From assembly GCA_001803235.1 (NCBI GenBank), contig MHBL01000085.1:1-39741 (forward strand): a stretch of 39,741 nt of DNA, given 5' to 3'. This DNA is from Lentisphaerae bacterium RIFOXYA12_64_32. Its GTDB lineage: Bacteria; Verrucomicrobiota; Lentisphaeria; Oligosphaerales; YB12-FULL-65-16. Position 1 is the first letter of the stretch. The number at the start of each line of letters is the position of its first letter. The translations under genes were made by a program, and so were the position numbers. Shown in pieces: positions 17,026 to 25,800 of the stretch. The notes below the pieces were generated by a model that saw nothing but the letters and a program-made list of their open reading frames with translations, did no database searches and was not told the origin of the DNA.

Positions 17026-18207
17026 TCAGGCCTGCCCTTGAGACGATGCCACGGCCTTCTCCACGGCAGCAACCACTGCCTGTTCGGGGATGCCAGTGAG
17101 GCACAAGGGTTCAGGGAATCTGCAGGTCCAGTCGCACCAGAAACAATCCGCGGAATGGGTCAACCACTGCTGGCGCGAAGAACGGCACCAAGGCCCAAAC
17201 TGCCCGTAGTGGCCACCTCCCAACGCAATCACCGCAGGCCGGTCGAAAGTCGCCGCCACGTGAGCGGTCGCCGTGTCGGCTGATATGACCAGGCAGGCGC
17301 GGCCGACTGTCCCCAAAAACTCGGCCAAACAGCACCGACTCTTCACCTCAATTGAGCCGGCCTGATCACGGCAGTAGGCCGCCAGTTCTTCCAGCCGGTG
17401 CCGCTGATGCGGCTGACCAATGAGAACAATCGACTGCTTCAGAGAACGCGCGGCTTGACCGATTGCAGCGCGCAGCAACCGCGGGGGGAAGTCCCGGACG
17501 CCTTGGCTGCCCAGAGGGGACACCACGATCCCCTGAACGGGCTCCAGCCTGGCCCAGGCCGGGACGACCTCTTCGTCTGCCACCGGACGTTCCAGAACCT
17601 CCTCCAGAACCTGGCGGTGCAATTCCAGTTCCCGACACAGCCGTATGCCTCTCCCGTCGCTCGGCAGCACCCGATCCACCGGGCAGAACTCACCTGGAGT
17701 CGCACACTGAAAGACCCGCTGTTCCGGAGCGCGACGCCGGGTCCATCCATCCTCTGTCCGTATGCAGGAGGAAGTCAGAAACCAAGACAGCACGAGTTCG
17801 TCATAGTCCCACCGCTGGTGACGCAGGCAGATGAGCTTGTCAACCTGGCAGCGGCTGACCATGTCTCGATGCAGGAATGCCGCTTTCAGCGCCCGCATGT
17901 GCCCCAGCGAATGCGGCAGAACCCATCGCGTCGTCGAGGGGAACTCCGTCGCCGCCAATTCCTCTGCCACCGGGGAGATCACCAGCAGACACCGATCCTC
18001 GCCATAGTGCCGCAGGATAGCGCGGATGGCGGCAAGGGCCAGGACGAAATCCCCCAGGCGGTCCAGTTTCACCACGGCAGCCGCGAAACTCGCACTGCCG
18101 CCTCTCGACCGTGGTCGAGACATCCAGCGCACCAACGCCTGGCGAATGGGTCGGCTGAGTTGTCTGGAGATTGGAGCCACTTCCGGATGCCTCAGGATCG
18201 TCTCCAT
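17026..18207 (-). CDS. Glycosyltransferase family 9 (heptosyltransferase-like)
   Basis: The 393-residue protein has the GT9 N-terminal motif VVKLDRLGDFVLALAAIRAI, where the D follows a KxxxLG, and the C-terminal donor-binding region VISADTATAHVAATFDRPAVIALGG. The segment GIVVSPLGSQGVRDFP sits at the usual start of the second Rossmann domain. Cysteines in the late CFWCDWTC motif occur in many family members. GT9 enzymes transfer ADP-heptose or similar sugars to lipid A cores or other acceptors in the cytoplasm. It lies downstream of a GT2 relic and a GT2 gene on the same strand, consistent with a decayed operon. Confidence 0.87.
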   Translation of the reverse strand: METILRHPEVAPISRQLSRPIRQALVRWMSRPRSRGGSASFAAAVVKLDRLGDFVLALAAIRAILRHYGEDRCLLVISPVAEELAATEFPSTTRWVLPHSLGHMRALKAAFLHRDMVSRCQVDKLICLRHQRWDYDELVLSWFLTSSCIRTEDGWTRRRAPEQRVFQCATPGEFCPVDRVLPSDGRGIRLCRELELHRQVLEEVLERPVADEEVVPAWARLEPVQGIVVSPLGSQGVRDFPPRLLRAAIGQAARSLKQSIVLIGQPHQRHRLEELAAYCRDQAGSIEVKSRCCLAEFLGTVGRACLVISADTATAHVAATFDRPAVIALGGGHYGQFGPWCRSSRQQWLTHSADCFWCDWTCRFPEPLCLTGIPEQAVVAAVEKAVASSQGQA

Positions 18208-18227
18208 CCGATGGATTCACGACACTC

Positions 18228-18459
18228 TCACAACGCGGCAGACAGCCCCGCTCCATAGCCGACATTACGACCGAGCGCCACCGCGTCGAACCCGCGTTGT
18301 CGCTTCCACGCCGACATGCACCAGCGGTCTGTCGAGGCACCGTCGCCCACGCCCACGCGATCCGCTGGCCCGGCCTGAACCCCCAGCGCTTGCAGCACGT
18401 AACCGATGGCTTCACCATCAGTTACGTGTGACAATAGCGATACCGAAATACTCGTGCAT
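18228..18459 (-). pseudogene. Degenerate N-terminal remnant of a GT2 glycosyltransferase
   Basis: From the ATG at 18459 the frame reads MHEYFGIAIVTRN, a standard GT2 opening, then hits a stop. A shifted frame continues EAIGYVLQALGVQAGPADRV, a worn nucleotide-sugar motif (GDGASTD instead of VDNASTD), and GFDAVALGRNVGYGAG, which matches the usual N-x-G-x-G-x-G-x-N region. It then ends at 18228. At least one frameshift and a truncation at about 80 residues make it non-functional. It fills the gap between two intact transferase genes. Confidence 0.6.
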
Positions 18460-18467
18460 GGCATCTC

Positions 18468-19274
18468 TCACCTGTCCGCCGCCGCACGCCGGATCAGCGT
18501 CCCGATCCGCCAGCAACCGGTACGGCGAAACCGATGAACGATCTCCGGCAAACGCCGAAAACGGAACCAAGCCGCGGCCATCCGTGGCCTCAGGGACGTC
18601 GGAGTCTCGAAATGGGTTGCCACGCTCCGCCACGTTTCCGCCCGCATCGCCTCTACATCCTGCGAAAGCTGCCCGGCGTGAACGCGAAACTCCGCCACCG
18701 GGGTGTCGACACACGCGAAGCGCACGCCCGCGAGCAACAGTCGGATCCAGTAATCGAAGTCGGCCACCAACCGGTAACTGACATCGAGCGCTCCGATCCG
18801 ATCCAACACAGAGCGCCGGACCAGCGTGCCCTGCTGGGTGAGCGCCGCCACCCCAGCGGCATGAAGCGCCGCCAACCTGCTCGGCAACGTCTCGATCGGC
18901 ATCTCAGCCAGATATCCCCCTGTCGGACCGATGAACGCAACCCGCCCGTAGACGACCTCGACCGCCGGCTCGCGCTCAAGCAGCGCCATCGCCCTGCAGA
19001 CGCCGTCGGGGACCCAGCGGTCATCGTCATTCAGCCAAGTCCATGCCTCCCAGTCCCCTGGCACCGTCAGCCCACGGTTGATCGCCACGTAGAGGCCCGG
19101 CGCGTCCTCAGCCAGGACTTCGACTCCGCCAAACCTCCGCCGTAACTCGCCGGACACCGCTGACGGACACACGAAAATGTGACGGACCCCCGCGCCAACG
19201 GCCGCCACCGACATCACAGTCTCATCGAGGAAGGGCGACACACCAAGAGTGGGGGTGACAACAAGAAGTTTCAT
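18468..19274 (-). CDS. Glycosyltransferase family 2
   Basis: This 268-residue protein starts at the ATG at 19274 with MKLLVVTPTLGVSPFLDETV, a normal GT2 opening; the 26 codons in front look non-coding. Acidic motif: EAWTWLNDDDRWVPDGV, where the DDD supplies the metal-binding aspartates. A later LVADFDYWIRLLLAGVRF fits the catalytic-base region. The enzyme is cytoplasmic and adds one sugar to the glycan. No clear ribosome site was seen in front of the chosen start. Confidence 0.85.
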   Translation of the reverse strand: MKLLVVTPTLGVSPFLDETVMSVAAVGAGVRHIFVCPSAVSGELRRRFGGVEVLAEDAPGLYVAINRGLTVPGDWEAWTWLNDDDRWVPDGVCRAMALLEREPAVEVVYGRVAFIGPTGGYLAEMPIETLPSRLAALHAAGVAALTQQGTLVRRSVLDRIGALDVSYRLVADFDYWIRLLLAGVRFACVDTPVAEFRVHAGQLSQDVEAMRAETWRSVATHFETPTSLRPRMAAAWFRFRRLPEIVHRFRRTGCWRIGTLIRRAAADR

Positions 19275-19424
19275 CTGCAATAGCGACGACCAGCGGATCA
19301 CCTTTTCGGTAATAGTGCAGACAGAAGATACCGCTAACACGGGGAACCGCAAGCACTGTGGTTCCTGACCCAGGGCTGTTCATGCCCATGCAGAATGGAA
19401 AGGAACACCCCCCTACGTTACCCC

Positions 19425-19579
19425 CAGGGCTGTTTCAAGATCCGGCGCCGCGTCTCGAAAGGCCACGCCTCCGCGCACACCAAGTAGGGGCGGCCTGTCC
19501 TCAGGCCGCCCCCCCCGGCGTGGGGACACGCCGGGGGTACTCACCGCACGCGACGGTCACGGATCTTGAAACAGCCCTG
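19425..19579. mobile_element. 155-bp transposase-less element with 19-bp terminal inverted repeats
   Basis: The ends CAGGGCTGTTTCAAGATCC (19425–19443) and its perfect complement (19561–19579) are bounded directly by CGTTACCCC on both sides (19416–19424 and 19580–19588), a 9-base direct repeat. Inside are two perfect hairpins: GGGGCGGCCTG/CAGGCCGCCCC (19487–19512) and CCCCGGCGTG/CACGCCGGGG (19513–19536). There is no coding sequence. A lone, slightly diverged end lies at 27923–27941. Since that copy is followed by CGTT as well, part of the direct repeat could belong to the element. Confidence 0.6.
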
Positions 19580-19593
19580 CGTTACCCCCCGTC

Positions 19594-19733
19594 CCACTTG
19601 ATTTCGCCACGCCGCACGTTAATTTCGCAAAGACGGGAGCGGGCCCGCAGCACGGCCGGCCCGGACAGCAAGATGCCGCATGGCACTGAAACCATTTCAC
19701 AATGCTTTCAAGGCTCGGATCGTCGGCGTTCCA
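19594..19733 (+). repeat. Degenerate duplicate of the leader and first codons of the RgpF-like gene
   Basis: Positions 19594–19632 match 21013–21051 (CACTTGATTTC..CGCCGCAC..TAATTTCGCA), and 19676–19733 match 21098–21155, which includes the start MALKPF and GGCTCGGATCG. Between these blocks the two copies diverge. The copy here does not continue the RgpF-like gene; it leads into a GT4 gene whose own start is at 19764. I read it as a relic of a second RgpF-like gene or a captured leader. Confidence 0.55.
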
Positions 19734-19763
19734 CCAGAATACCGCCGCAAGGGCCCAACCGGC

Positions 19764-20819
19764 ATGACAGCACCGTTGCGCATCTGCGTGAACACGCGGA
19801 CCCTGGCGGCCCCGCTGACCGGGGTGCAACGCTATGTTCGGGAACTTCTCCGTCACATCGGCGACCGGATCGAGACCGTGGCGCCAGCGCGGGCGCTGTT
19901 CGGCATTCGGGGACACCTTTGGGACCAGTGCAAACTGCCGGGCCTGGTCAGGGGACGACTGCTGTGGAGCCCGGGCAATACCGGCCCCTTAGCCTGTCGC
20001 CGCCAAGTCGTCACCGTCCACGACTTGGCGCCCATCCACCACCCCGAGTGGTTCAGTCCGGCTTTTGCCGCCTGGTACCGCTGGGTGCTCCCCCGACTGG
20101 TCCGCCGCTGCCAGCATGTCATCGCGGTTTCGGAATTCACCCGCCGCAGCCTGGTCGAGGCCACGGGTGTGCCCGCCGACAGGATGTCGGTCGTTTACAG
20201 CGGCATTGACGAGCGGTTCCAGCCGCAGCCGCCCGAGGCAGTCGCTGCGGTTCGGCAGGCCCTGGGTATTCCGGTCCCCGGCTACCTCCTCTACCTCGGC
20301 TCCCTGGAACCCCGAAAGAATATCCCCAGACTCCTGCAGGCGTGGGCCAAGGCAACCGGAGCGGTGTCCAGCCAGGTCTGCCTGGTGGTGGCCGGGGCCA
20401 AGGGGCAGACGCGTATCTTCCGTGAAGTCCACCTTGGGGGTCTGCCGCCCAGCGTTCACCTGACCGGACGTATTGGCGATGAGCAACTCCCCGCACTGCT
20501 CAGTGGAGCCATGGCGTTCGTCTACCCGTCTCTGTACGAAGGATTCGGGCTTCCCCCGCTGGAGGCCATGGCTTGCGGCGTACCGGTCCTGGCAGGGAAC
20601 CGGACGGCCTTTCCCGAAGTGCTCGGAGACGCGGCCCTGTTGGTGGATACTGAAGACACGGACGCCATCGCTCAGGCGTTGGTCCGGCTCATCCAAGACC
20701 CCGACATGCGTCGTTCCCTGGGTCGGAAAGGCGAAGACCGGGCCAGGCGGTTCCGCTGGCCCGAAGCGGCCGAGAAAACCTGGGCCGTTCTGCAGCAGGC
20801 ATCCGAGTCGCAGCCATGA
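19764..20819 (+). CDS. Glycosyltransferase family 4 (group 1)
   Basis: The 351-residue protein starts [27 protein letters not shown], typical of GT4 enzymes resembling mannosyltransferases. The central [15 protein letters not shown] and [10 protein letters not shown] are donor/acceptor-cleft motifs, [11 protein letters not shown] opens the C-terminal Rossmann domain, and the catalytic E-x7-E is present in [19 protein letters not shown] chose the ATG at 19764. The 28 codons in front belong to a duplicated leader and would add a non-conserved tail. The enzyme works in the cytoplasm on lipid-linked intermediates. It precedes the RgpF-like gene on the same strand. Confidence 0.9.
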   Translation: MTAPLRICVNTRTLAAPLTGVQRYVRELLRHIGDRIETVAPARALFGIRGHLWDQCKLPGLVRGRLLWSPGNTGPLACRRQVVTVHDLAPIHHPEWFSPAFAAWYRWVLPRLVRRCQHVIAVSEFTRRSLVEATGVPADRMSVVYSGIDERFQPQPPEAVAAVRQALGIPVPGYLLYLGSLEPRKNIPRLLQAWAKATGAVSSQVCLVVAGAKGQTRIFREVHLGGLPPSVHLTGRIGDEQLPALLSGAMAFVYPSLYEGFGLPPLEAMACGVPVLAGNRTAFPEVLGDAALLVDTEDTDAIAQALVRLIQDPDMRRSLGRKGEDRARRFRWPEAAEKTWAVLQQASESQP

Positions 20820-21101
20820 ACACTGCCGTTCCCCACGGATGAGTGACCAACGGCGCCAGGGTCACGGCAGCGTGCGACCTCACCTCGCCCCCCAACCTGC
20901 GGACAGGCCTGGCCTGCCGAACACCGACGTTGACACAGCCCCGGGCTTCCGTGACTCCGTGGTGAGGTGTCTGGCGGTTGCCGGCGGAGAAGTAGCATTG
21001 GGCTCCCCCCCCCCACTTGATTTCACCGCGCCGCACACTAATTTCGCAGAGATACGGGTTGTATCGCCGCAGCGGCCAACTCGCACGGAGGAGAATTCCG
21101 C

Positions 21102-22175
21102 ATGGCACTGAAACCGTTTCTGTATGCGTCCGAGGCTCGGATCGCCGGCGCCTGGCAGGGAACGCGCCGCGCGCTCCGGGACCTTCGCGGTTCCTGGTCG
21201 CACTGTTTGAGCAGGATGGTGGACGAGACCGCGCTGGTGCTCAAAGAGGAGAAGGGGCAGGTCAATCTGGCGGATGTCAAGAAGGTCTGCCTGTATGCAC
21301 ACTACGATCGCGACAGCCGCGTCGAGGACTATGTCCTGAACTGCATTCAGGAACTGAGCAAGCTCGGGTACGGAGTCGTATTCGTCACCGTGTCGCGCCA
21401 CCTGACGGCCGAGAGCATCGAGCGGCTTGCGCCGTTCTGCGCCTGGATCGTGCACCGCAAGAACCGCGGCTGGGACTTCGGGTCCTGGAAGGTGGCGTCC
21501 CGCTTCACCGGGCCGCTGGAATCCTACGATGAGGTCGTCCTGGCCAACGACAGCGTCTACGGGCCGGTGAAAGCACTCGGCCCGATCTTCGAGAAGATGG
21601 GCAAGAACGAAGCCGCCCTCTGGGGCATCACGGACAGTTGGATGAATCGCTACCATGTGCAGAGCTACTTCGCGGTCCTGCGCAAGAGTTACCTGGCCCT
21701 GCCCGCGTTCAAGACGTTCTGGGAGAACATTCGCTTCGTACGCGACCGCTACTTCGTCGTCAGCCGCTACGAAATGGGCCTGACCCAGACCGCCATCCGC
21801 GCCGGCCTGCCCGTGGCCGTGCTGTGCCCCTATGGCGACGCGGTCAAGGCGGGACGCGAGAAGATCGAGGCGCGTTACGCGAAACTGGTCGGTGCTGAAC
21901 GCTACGCCACGCGCCTGCCGGAGGCCTGGTACTGCAAGAAAGTGCTGACCCGCTGCCTCGACGGAATCCCCATGGATCCGATGCACTTCTTCTGGGACGC
22001 ACTCATCGACCCGCTCGGATGCCCGTTCATCAAGCGTGAACTGCTGAGCCGCAATCCCATGGCCGTGCCGAACGTCAACGAGTGGGAGCCCATCGTTCGC
22101 GCCGCCTCCTCCTACGACACGCAGATGATCCACCGCCACCTGCAGCGCATCGTGCGCCAGCGCAGCCCGTGCTGA
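21102..22175 (+). CDS. RgpF-like rhamnan synthesis family protein
   Basis: This 357-residue protein has the RgpF family signature: VCLYAHYDRDSRVEDYVLNC, then HRKNRGWDFGSWKVA and VVLANDSVYGP. Family members are found in rhamnose-glucose polysaccharide loci, where RgpF takes part in rhamnan chain synthesis; the chemistry of distant homologues is unproven. The start is firm: CGGAGGAG lies eight or nine bases in front of the ATG. About 90 bases upstream lies the motif block that is duplicated before the GT4 gene. The segment C-terminal to residue 240 (AVLCPYGDAVKAGREK and after) is less conserved in appearance. Confidence 0.82.
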   Translation: MALKPFLYASEARIAGAWQGTRRALRDLRGSWSHCLSRMVDETALVLKEEKGQVNLADVKKVCLYAHYDRDSRVEDYVLNCIQELSKLGYGVVFVTVSRHLTAESIERLAPFCAWIVHRKNRGWDFGSWKVASRFTGPLESYDEVVLANDSVYGPVKALGPIFEKMGKNEAALWGITDSWMNRYHVQSYFAVLRKSYLALPAFKTFWENIRFVRDRYFVVSRYEMGLTQTAIRAGLPVAVLCPYGDAVKAGREKIEARYAKLVGAERYATRLPEAWYCKKVLTRCLDGIPMDPMHFFWDALIDPLGCPFIKRELLSRNPMAVPNVNEWEPIVRAASSYDTQMIHRHLQRIVRQRSPC

Positions 22176-22246
22176 GCCGGCGCGGGGGCATAGCCATAAA
22201 GCTAGCGGCGGTGGCTTGCGCCCGTACCGCAGATGGTGCTCCGCAA

Positions 22247-22343
22247 AGTAGCAGCACGGCTCCAGCCTTGCTGCCCCGCCCCCGATCCGCACCGGGGCTC
22301 TCAACCGGCGCGGGGAACTGCAAGGCTGGAGCCGTGCTCTACT
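22247..22343. repeat. Large inverted repeat downstream of the RgpF-like gene
   Basis: The arms at 22247–22271 and 22320–22343 are complementary over about 24 bases around AGCACGGCTCCAGCCTTGC, with one unpaired base. The loop holds a smaller GC-rich hairpin. It starts 70 bases after the stop codon. No T-run follows, so it is probably an extragenic palindrome rather than an intrinsic terminator. Confidence 0.5.
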
Positions 22344-22799
22344 TCCTCAAAGCGTCGATCCCCCGGACCGAGCAGACGCCGGCATCGTTGGCCTCGTTGG
22401 GTATGCGCGGGCGGGGATGAACGCTCGCGTGGCAACGCCCTTCCCGAAGTGCTGGCGCCTGCTTGTCCGGCGACGTCGCACGCCACTGGCTTAAGCTCGT
22501 GGCGGGCTGCCGCGCGACGCGCGGAACTCAGACCGGGTCACTGGATGACCTATCCCGAATAACCGGACGCCCCTCCACCCCAGATTCCCGCCTGCACATA
22601 TTGAGTGCGAACGGCGCACAGTTCCAGGGCGCGGCCAGGCCTGTGATGCGCCTCCGGAACAGCGGCACCAATCCCGTCGAATGGGTGTAACGACCTATCG
22701 CCAGGCATGTTACAATTACTGCCTTGTCGGATGGCACGTGTACTGCAACCCGGCACCACAAACTCGTGCAAACACACTCCGAACCAGGGGAAAGAAAGG

Positions 22800-23023
22800 C
22801 GACTTGTGCGGGTAAATCCGGCCACGGCACCGTTCGTAGTGGTGTCGCAGTACTGGCGGTTGTCCGCCGGGCAAGACACCATCCCCACGCCAGACCGCCA
22901 CAACACGCCGGATGGGCTCTTGGCGTTCCACTTCGTCCGCGCACTGCGAGCCCACTACGAACAGGAGCATCCTGGCGTCCACGGCGGGTTCCTTTCTCTC
23001 TCAGGATTTACCCGCACAGGTCG
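22800..23023. mobile_element. 224-bp transposase-less element (CGACCTGTGC family) in the TonB receptor leader
   Basis: The ends CGACTTGTGCGGGTAAATCC (22800–22819) and the complement at 23004–23023 match at 19 of 20 positions. The flanks are AAGAAAGG (22792–22799) and AAGAAGGG (23024–23031), an 8-base direct repeat with one difference. Internal complementarity (GTTCGTAGTGG near 22833 with CCACTACGAAC near 22952; TGGCGGT with ACCGCCA further in) lets most of the element fold as one long hairpin. It has no coding sequence. The right-hand flank provides the purine-rich ribosome site of the TonB receptor gene at 23040. Confidence 0.6.
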
Positions 23024-23039
23024 AAGAAGGGGACATGAC

Positions 23040-25223
23040 ATGAAACGCAGACGTTGGTCCGGTCGGGATTTGAGTTCATCGCGACGCTGGGTGCTGTCGT
23101 CGCTCTGGTGCCTGGGAGTCACGTGGCTCGGTGCCGCCGTGGCCGCGGAACCGGCCCCCGTCTCAACGGCCCCGGCTGTCGTCCAGCCACTCGACGACAT
23201 GGTCGTGGTGGCGACGGCCGACGAACGCACCCTGTTCGACACGCCTTACACCTCCTATTTTCTGAGCACCGAGGACACTCGGCTCAGGCTTCAGCCCGGG
23301 ATGCTGCCGGACGCGCTCCGTGCCGTCCCGGGTGTGCTGCTGCAGAAGACCGGCCACGGCATGACGTCGCCGCACCTGCGCGGCATGACCGGGCAGCGGG
23401 TCGTGCTGGTGGCCGACGGGGTGCGACTGAACAACGCCATCCTGCGCGACGGGCCCAACCAGTACTGGAACACGGTGGACGGCATGTTCTACAGCAGTCT
23501 GGAGGTGCTGATGGGGCCCGGGTCGGTGCTCTACGGCAGCGACGCGATCGGCGGCGTCGTGTACGCGCGCAGCACGCCGCTGACGCGCGGCGCACCGGAC
23601 CGGGACTTCCAATGGAACGGCGGCGAAGCGTACGTCCGCTGGGCCTCGGCGGAAGACTCGTTCTCCGAACACATCGAGGGCGAAGCCGCCTTCCGGGACA
23701 AGCTCAGCCTGCGTCTCGGCCTGACGCGCCAGGACTTCGGCGACCTGACCAGCGGCGGCCACACCGACAACCCGCACACCGGCTACGAGGACTGGGGCGC
23801 AAACCTGCGCGGCCAGTGGTGGCTCGACGCCAACCACAGCCTCGTTTTCGGGTATGACCACTTCGACCAGGACGGCGTGGAGCGCGTGCACATGACCCGC
23901 AGCGCCGTGCCGTTCCATGGCACCACGCCCGGCACCGACGACCGGCGCACCTACGACCATGACCGGCGCACCGCGTTTGCACGCTACGAGTTCCGCAACG
24001 GCGACTCGTGGCTCGAGGAAATGGACCTGCAGCTTTCCTACCAGAACATGCTGGAGAACTACTGCGCCGACCGCACCACGGCGAAGAACCGGCGGGAATA
24101 CCGCACCACGCGCGACGACACCTTCGGAATGAACCTGCGCCTGCAGTCCCCGTCCCCGTGCGGGACCTGGATCTACGGTCTGGACTGGTGGCACGACGAG
24201 GTCGATTCCTGGGGCCACAACGTCAAGGCCAGCACCGGTGCGGTCACCACCCTCGACCAGGGCCAGGTCGGCGACAACTCGACTTATGACCTGGCGGGCG
24301 TCTACGTGCAGAACGACCTGCCGCTCGGCGAACGCTGGGAACTGCTCACCGGCGTGCGCTACTCCTGGGCGCGCATGCACGCCGGCGACGTCCTGTTCGT
24401 CGGCCCGCCCAACCGCGTCGACAGTCTCGTCGGCGAGTGGGATGCGCTCACCGCATCGGCCCGCCTCAGTTACGACCTGCTCGGCAACGACCTCGTTAAG
24501 CCGTTCGTCGGCGTCTCGCAGGGCTTCCGCGCCCCGAACCTCTCCGACTCGACGCGCGACGACGAGTTCGGCGGCGGCAGCGAGGCGCCCACCGCCGACC
24601 TGGACGAGGAGCGGTCCACGACGTACGAGGCCGGCATCAAGGCCCGCAGCTCGCGCGGCATGCTGGTCGTCTCGGCATACCGCACCGACATCCACGACCT
24701 CATTGAGCGGCTGCAGTACAAGAACGGCGCCAAGGTCCCCTCGAAACGGAACATTGATGAAGCGCACATCAACGGCGTCGAAGCGTCCGGCAGTTACCGT
24801 GCCGTCTCCTTCCTGGAGTTGTTCGGGTCCGTCGCCTGGCAAGAGGGGAGCCAAGATACGTACTACGGCCAGGACGTCGCCTTCCCCGGCGACAATCGCA
24901 CCATGCCGCGCATGATGCCCCTGTCGGGGCAGGCAGGGGTCCGGTGGCAACCGGAACGGGCCCGGTACTGGGCCGAATTCAGCGTCGACGCCGCGGCGGA
25001 ACAGGACAAGATCGCCAACATCGAGACCACCGACAATCGCTTCCCGCCCGGCGGCACGCCCGGCTGGGCCGTATACAACCTCCGCGGCGGTTGGGACGTC
25101 ACCGATGCACTCACCCTGACCCTGGCGCTGGAGAACATCACCGACAAGGACTACCGCATCCACGGCTCCGGCGTCAACGAACCTGGCCGCAACGTGGTCA
25201 TCGCCGCTCGCGCGACGTTCTGA
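23040..25223 (+). CDS. TonB-dependent outer-membrane receptor
   Basis: This 727-residue protein has a Sec signal peptide (Arg-rich start, hydrophobic VLSSLWCLGVTWLGA, cleavage near AVAA-EP), then a TonB-box-like DDMVVVATA. The plug domain follows, with MLPDALRAVPGVLLQKTG and HLRGMTGQRVVLVADGVRLNN and the GPGSVLYGSDAIGGVV segment. A large beta-barrel follows and ends in ...ARATF with the terminal Phe required for outer-membrane insertion. The plug resembles haem/colicin-type and BtuB-type receptors; the substrate cannot be named. I chose the ATG at 23040 (AAGGGG ribosome site); an upstream open frame reads through a mobile-element-like repeat. No companion ABC transporter lies nearby. Confidence 0.93.
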   Translation: MKRRRWSGRDLSSSRRWVLSSLWCLGVTWLGAAVAAEPAPVSTAPAVVQPLDDMVVVATADERTLFDTPYTSYFLSTEDTRLRLQPGMLPDALRAVPGVLLQKTGHGMTSPHLRGMTGQRVVLVADGVRLNNAILRDGPNQYWNTVDGMFYSSLEVLMGPGSVLYGSDAIGGVVYARSTPLTRGAPDRDFQWNGGEAYVRWASAEDSFSEHIEGEAAFRDKLSLRLGLTRQDFGDLTSGGHTDNPHTGYEDWGANLRGQWWLDANHSLVFGYDHFDQDGVERVHMTRSAVPFHGTTPGTDDRRTYDHDRRTAFARYEFRNGDSWLEEMDLQLSYQNMLENYCADRTTAKNRREYRTTRDDTFGMNLRLQSPSPCGTWIYGLDWWHDEVDSWGHNVKASTGAVTTLDQGQVGDNSTYDLAGVYVQNDLPLGERWELLTGVRYSWARMHAGDVLFVGPPNRVDSLVGEWDALTASARLSYDLLGNDLVKPFVGVSQGFRAPNLSDSTRDDEFGGGSEAPTADLDEERSTTYEAGIKARSSRGMLVVSAYRTDIHDLIERLQYKNGAKVPSKRNIDEAHINGVEASGSYRAVSFLELFGSVAWQEGSQDTYYGQDVAFPGDNRTMPRMMPLSGQAGVRWQPERARYWAEFSVDAAAEQDKIANIETTDNRFPPGGTPGWAVYNLRGGWDVTDALTLTLALENITDKDYRIHGSGVNEPGRNVVIAARATF

Positions 25224-25800
25224 TTCACCCCGCAGGGCGTACCGGCCCCGCCGCCATCGGCGCAGATCGCCGCTCACGCGACGGGGGCGGGCGCGCGTTT
25301 CCCGTCGCCAACGGCGGCGCGGGTCCGCCCAAGGGCGAACGGAATGCCACCCAACGTGGCGACGTTCCGCCAAGGTGGTCGCCAGATTTCCAGGCCTGGC
25401 GAGGTCGGAGGCGCCACCCAGGTGAGGAGGCCTGGGGCCACCTTGCCGAGGCATACCCCGTCCCGCGTTGCCCCGCTCTCCTTGTGTGGTCTTAAGCTGG
25501 GAGGCATTCCCCCTAACGCGGGCTTTGCCCGCAACCCAAGAGGTCAGGAGTCGGTTGGGTGACAGATGTTGTTCTTCATCACAGGTCCCGGGAATTAAGG
25601 CGCTAGGCCGCGGCTGAGACTACGCTCAGCAGCGGTGGCGGACCGGGTCCGCAGTCAGTGGCCCGGCCAGTCCCTTGGCCGGCGGTTCTGGTCCCTCGAC
25701 ACCCGACACTCGACACCCATTACGACAAACATGTTGGTCGAAGCGTAGCGCCTCAGGGCGCTAACCCCAAGAACCGGCCCCCGATGGACCCGGGCAGCCG
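25224..25800. repeat. Intergenic stretch with nested inverted repeats and short tandem repeats
   Basis: No gene is supported. Nested arms CAAGGTGG…CCAGGCCT (25371–25397) and AGGCCTGG…CCACCTTG (25428–25445) can form a stem-loop. At 25697–25718 a 7–8-base unit (CGACACC) is repeated three times, the same kind of tract that follows accA and accD. These features separate two convergent genes. Confidence 0.45.

Noticed and set aside
20880..22304. 474-codon frame antisense to the RgpF-like gene
   Set aside because: Shadow frame with no recognisable domain; the sense strand has a good ribosome site and family motifs.
22247..22343. Intrinsic terminator after the RgpF-like gene
   Set aside because: The arms are long and far apart and no T-run follows.
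22707..23039. 111-codon N-terminal extension of the TonB receptor
   Set aside because: It reads through an inverted-repeat element, and a signal peptide plus ribosome site place the start at 23040.
22690..23039. Cobalamin riboswitch upstream of the TonB receptor
   Set aside because: Looked for the B12-box and conserved core and saw neither; the structure is explained by the inverted-repeat element.
23163..25454. 763-codon frame antisense to the TonB receptor
   Set aside because: Composition typical of reverse-frame reading of GC-rich DNA; the + strand protein is unmistakable.
25697..25718. CRISPR-like tandem repeats (also 33911–33934 and 35131–35152)
   Set aside because: Units are only 7–8 bases with no unique spacers and no cas genes nearby.
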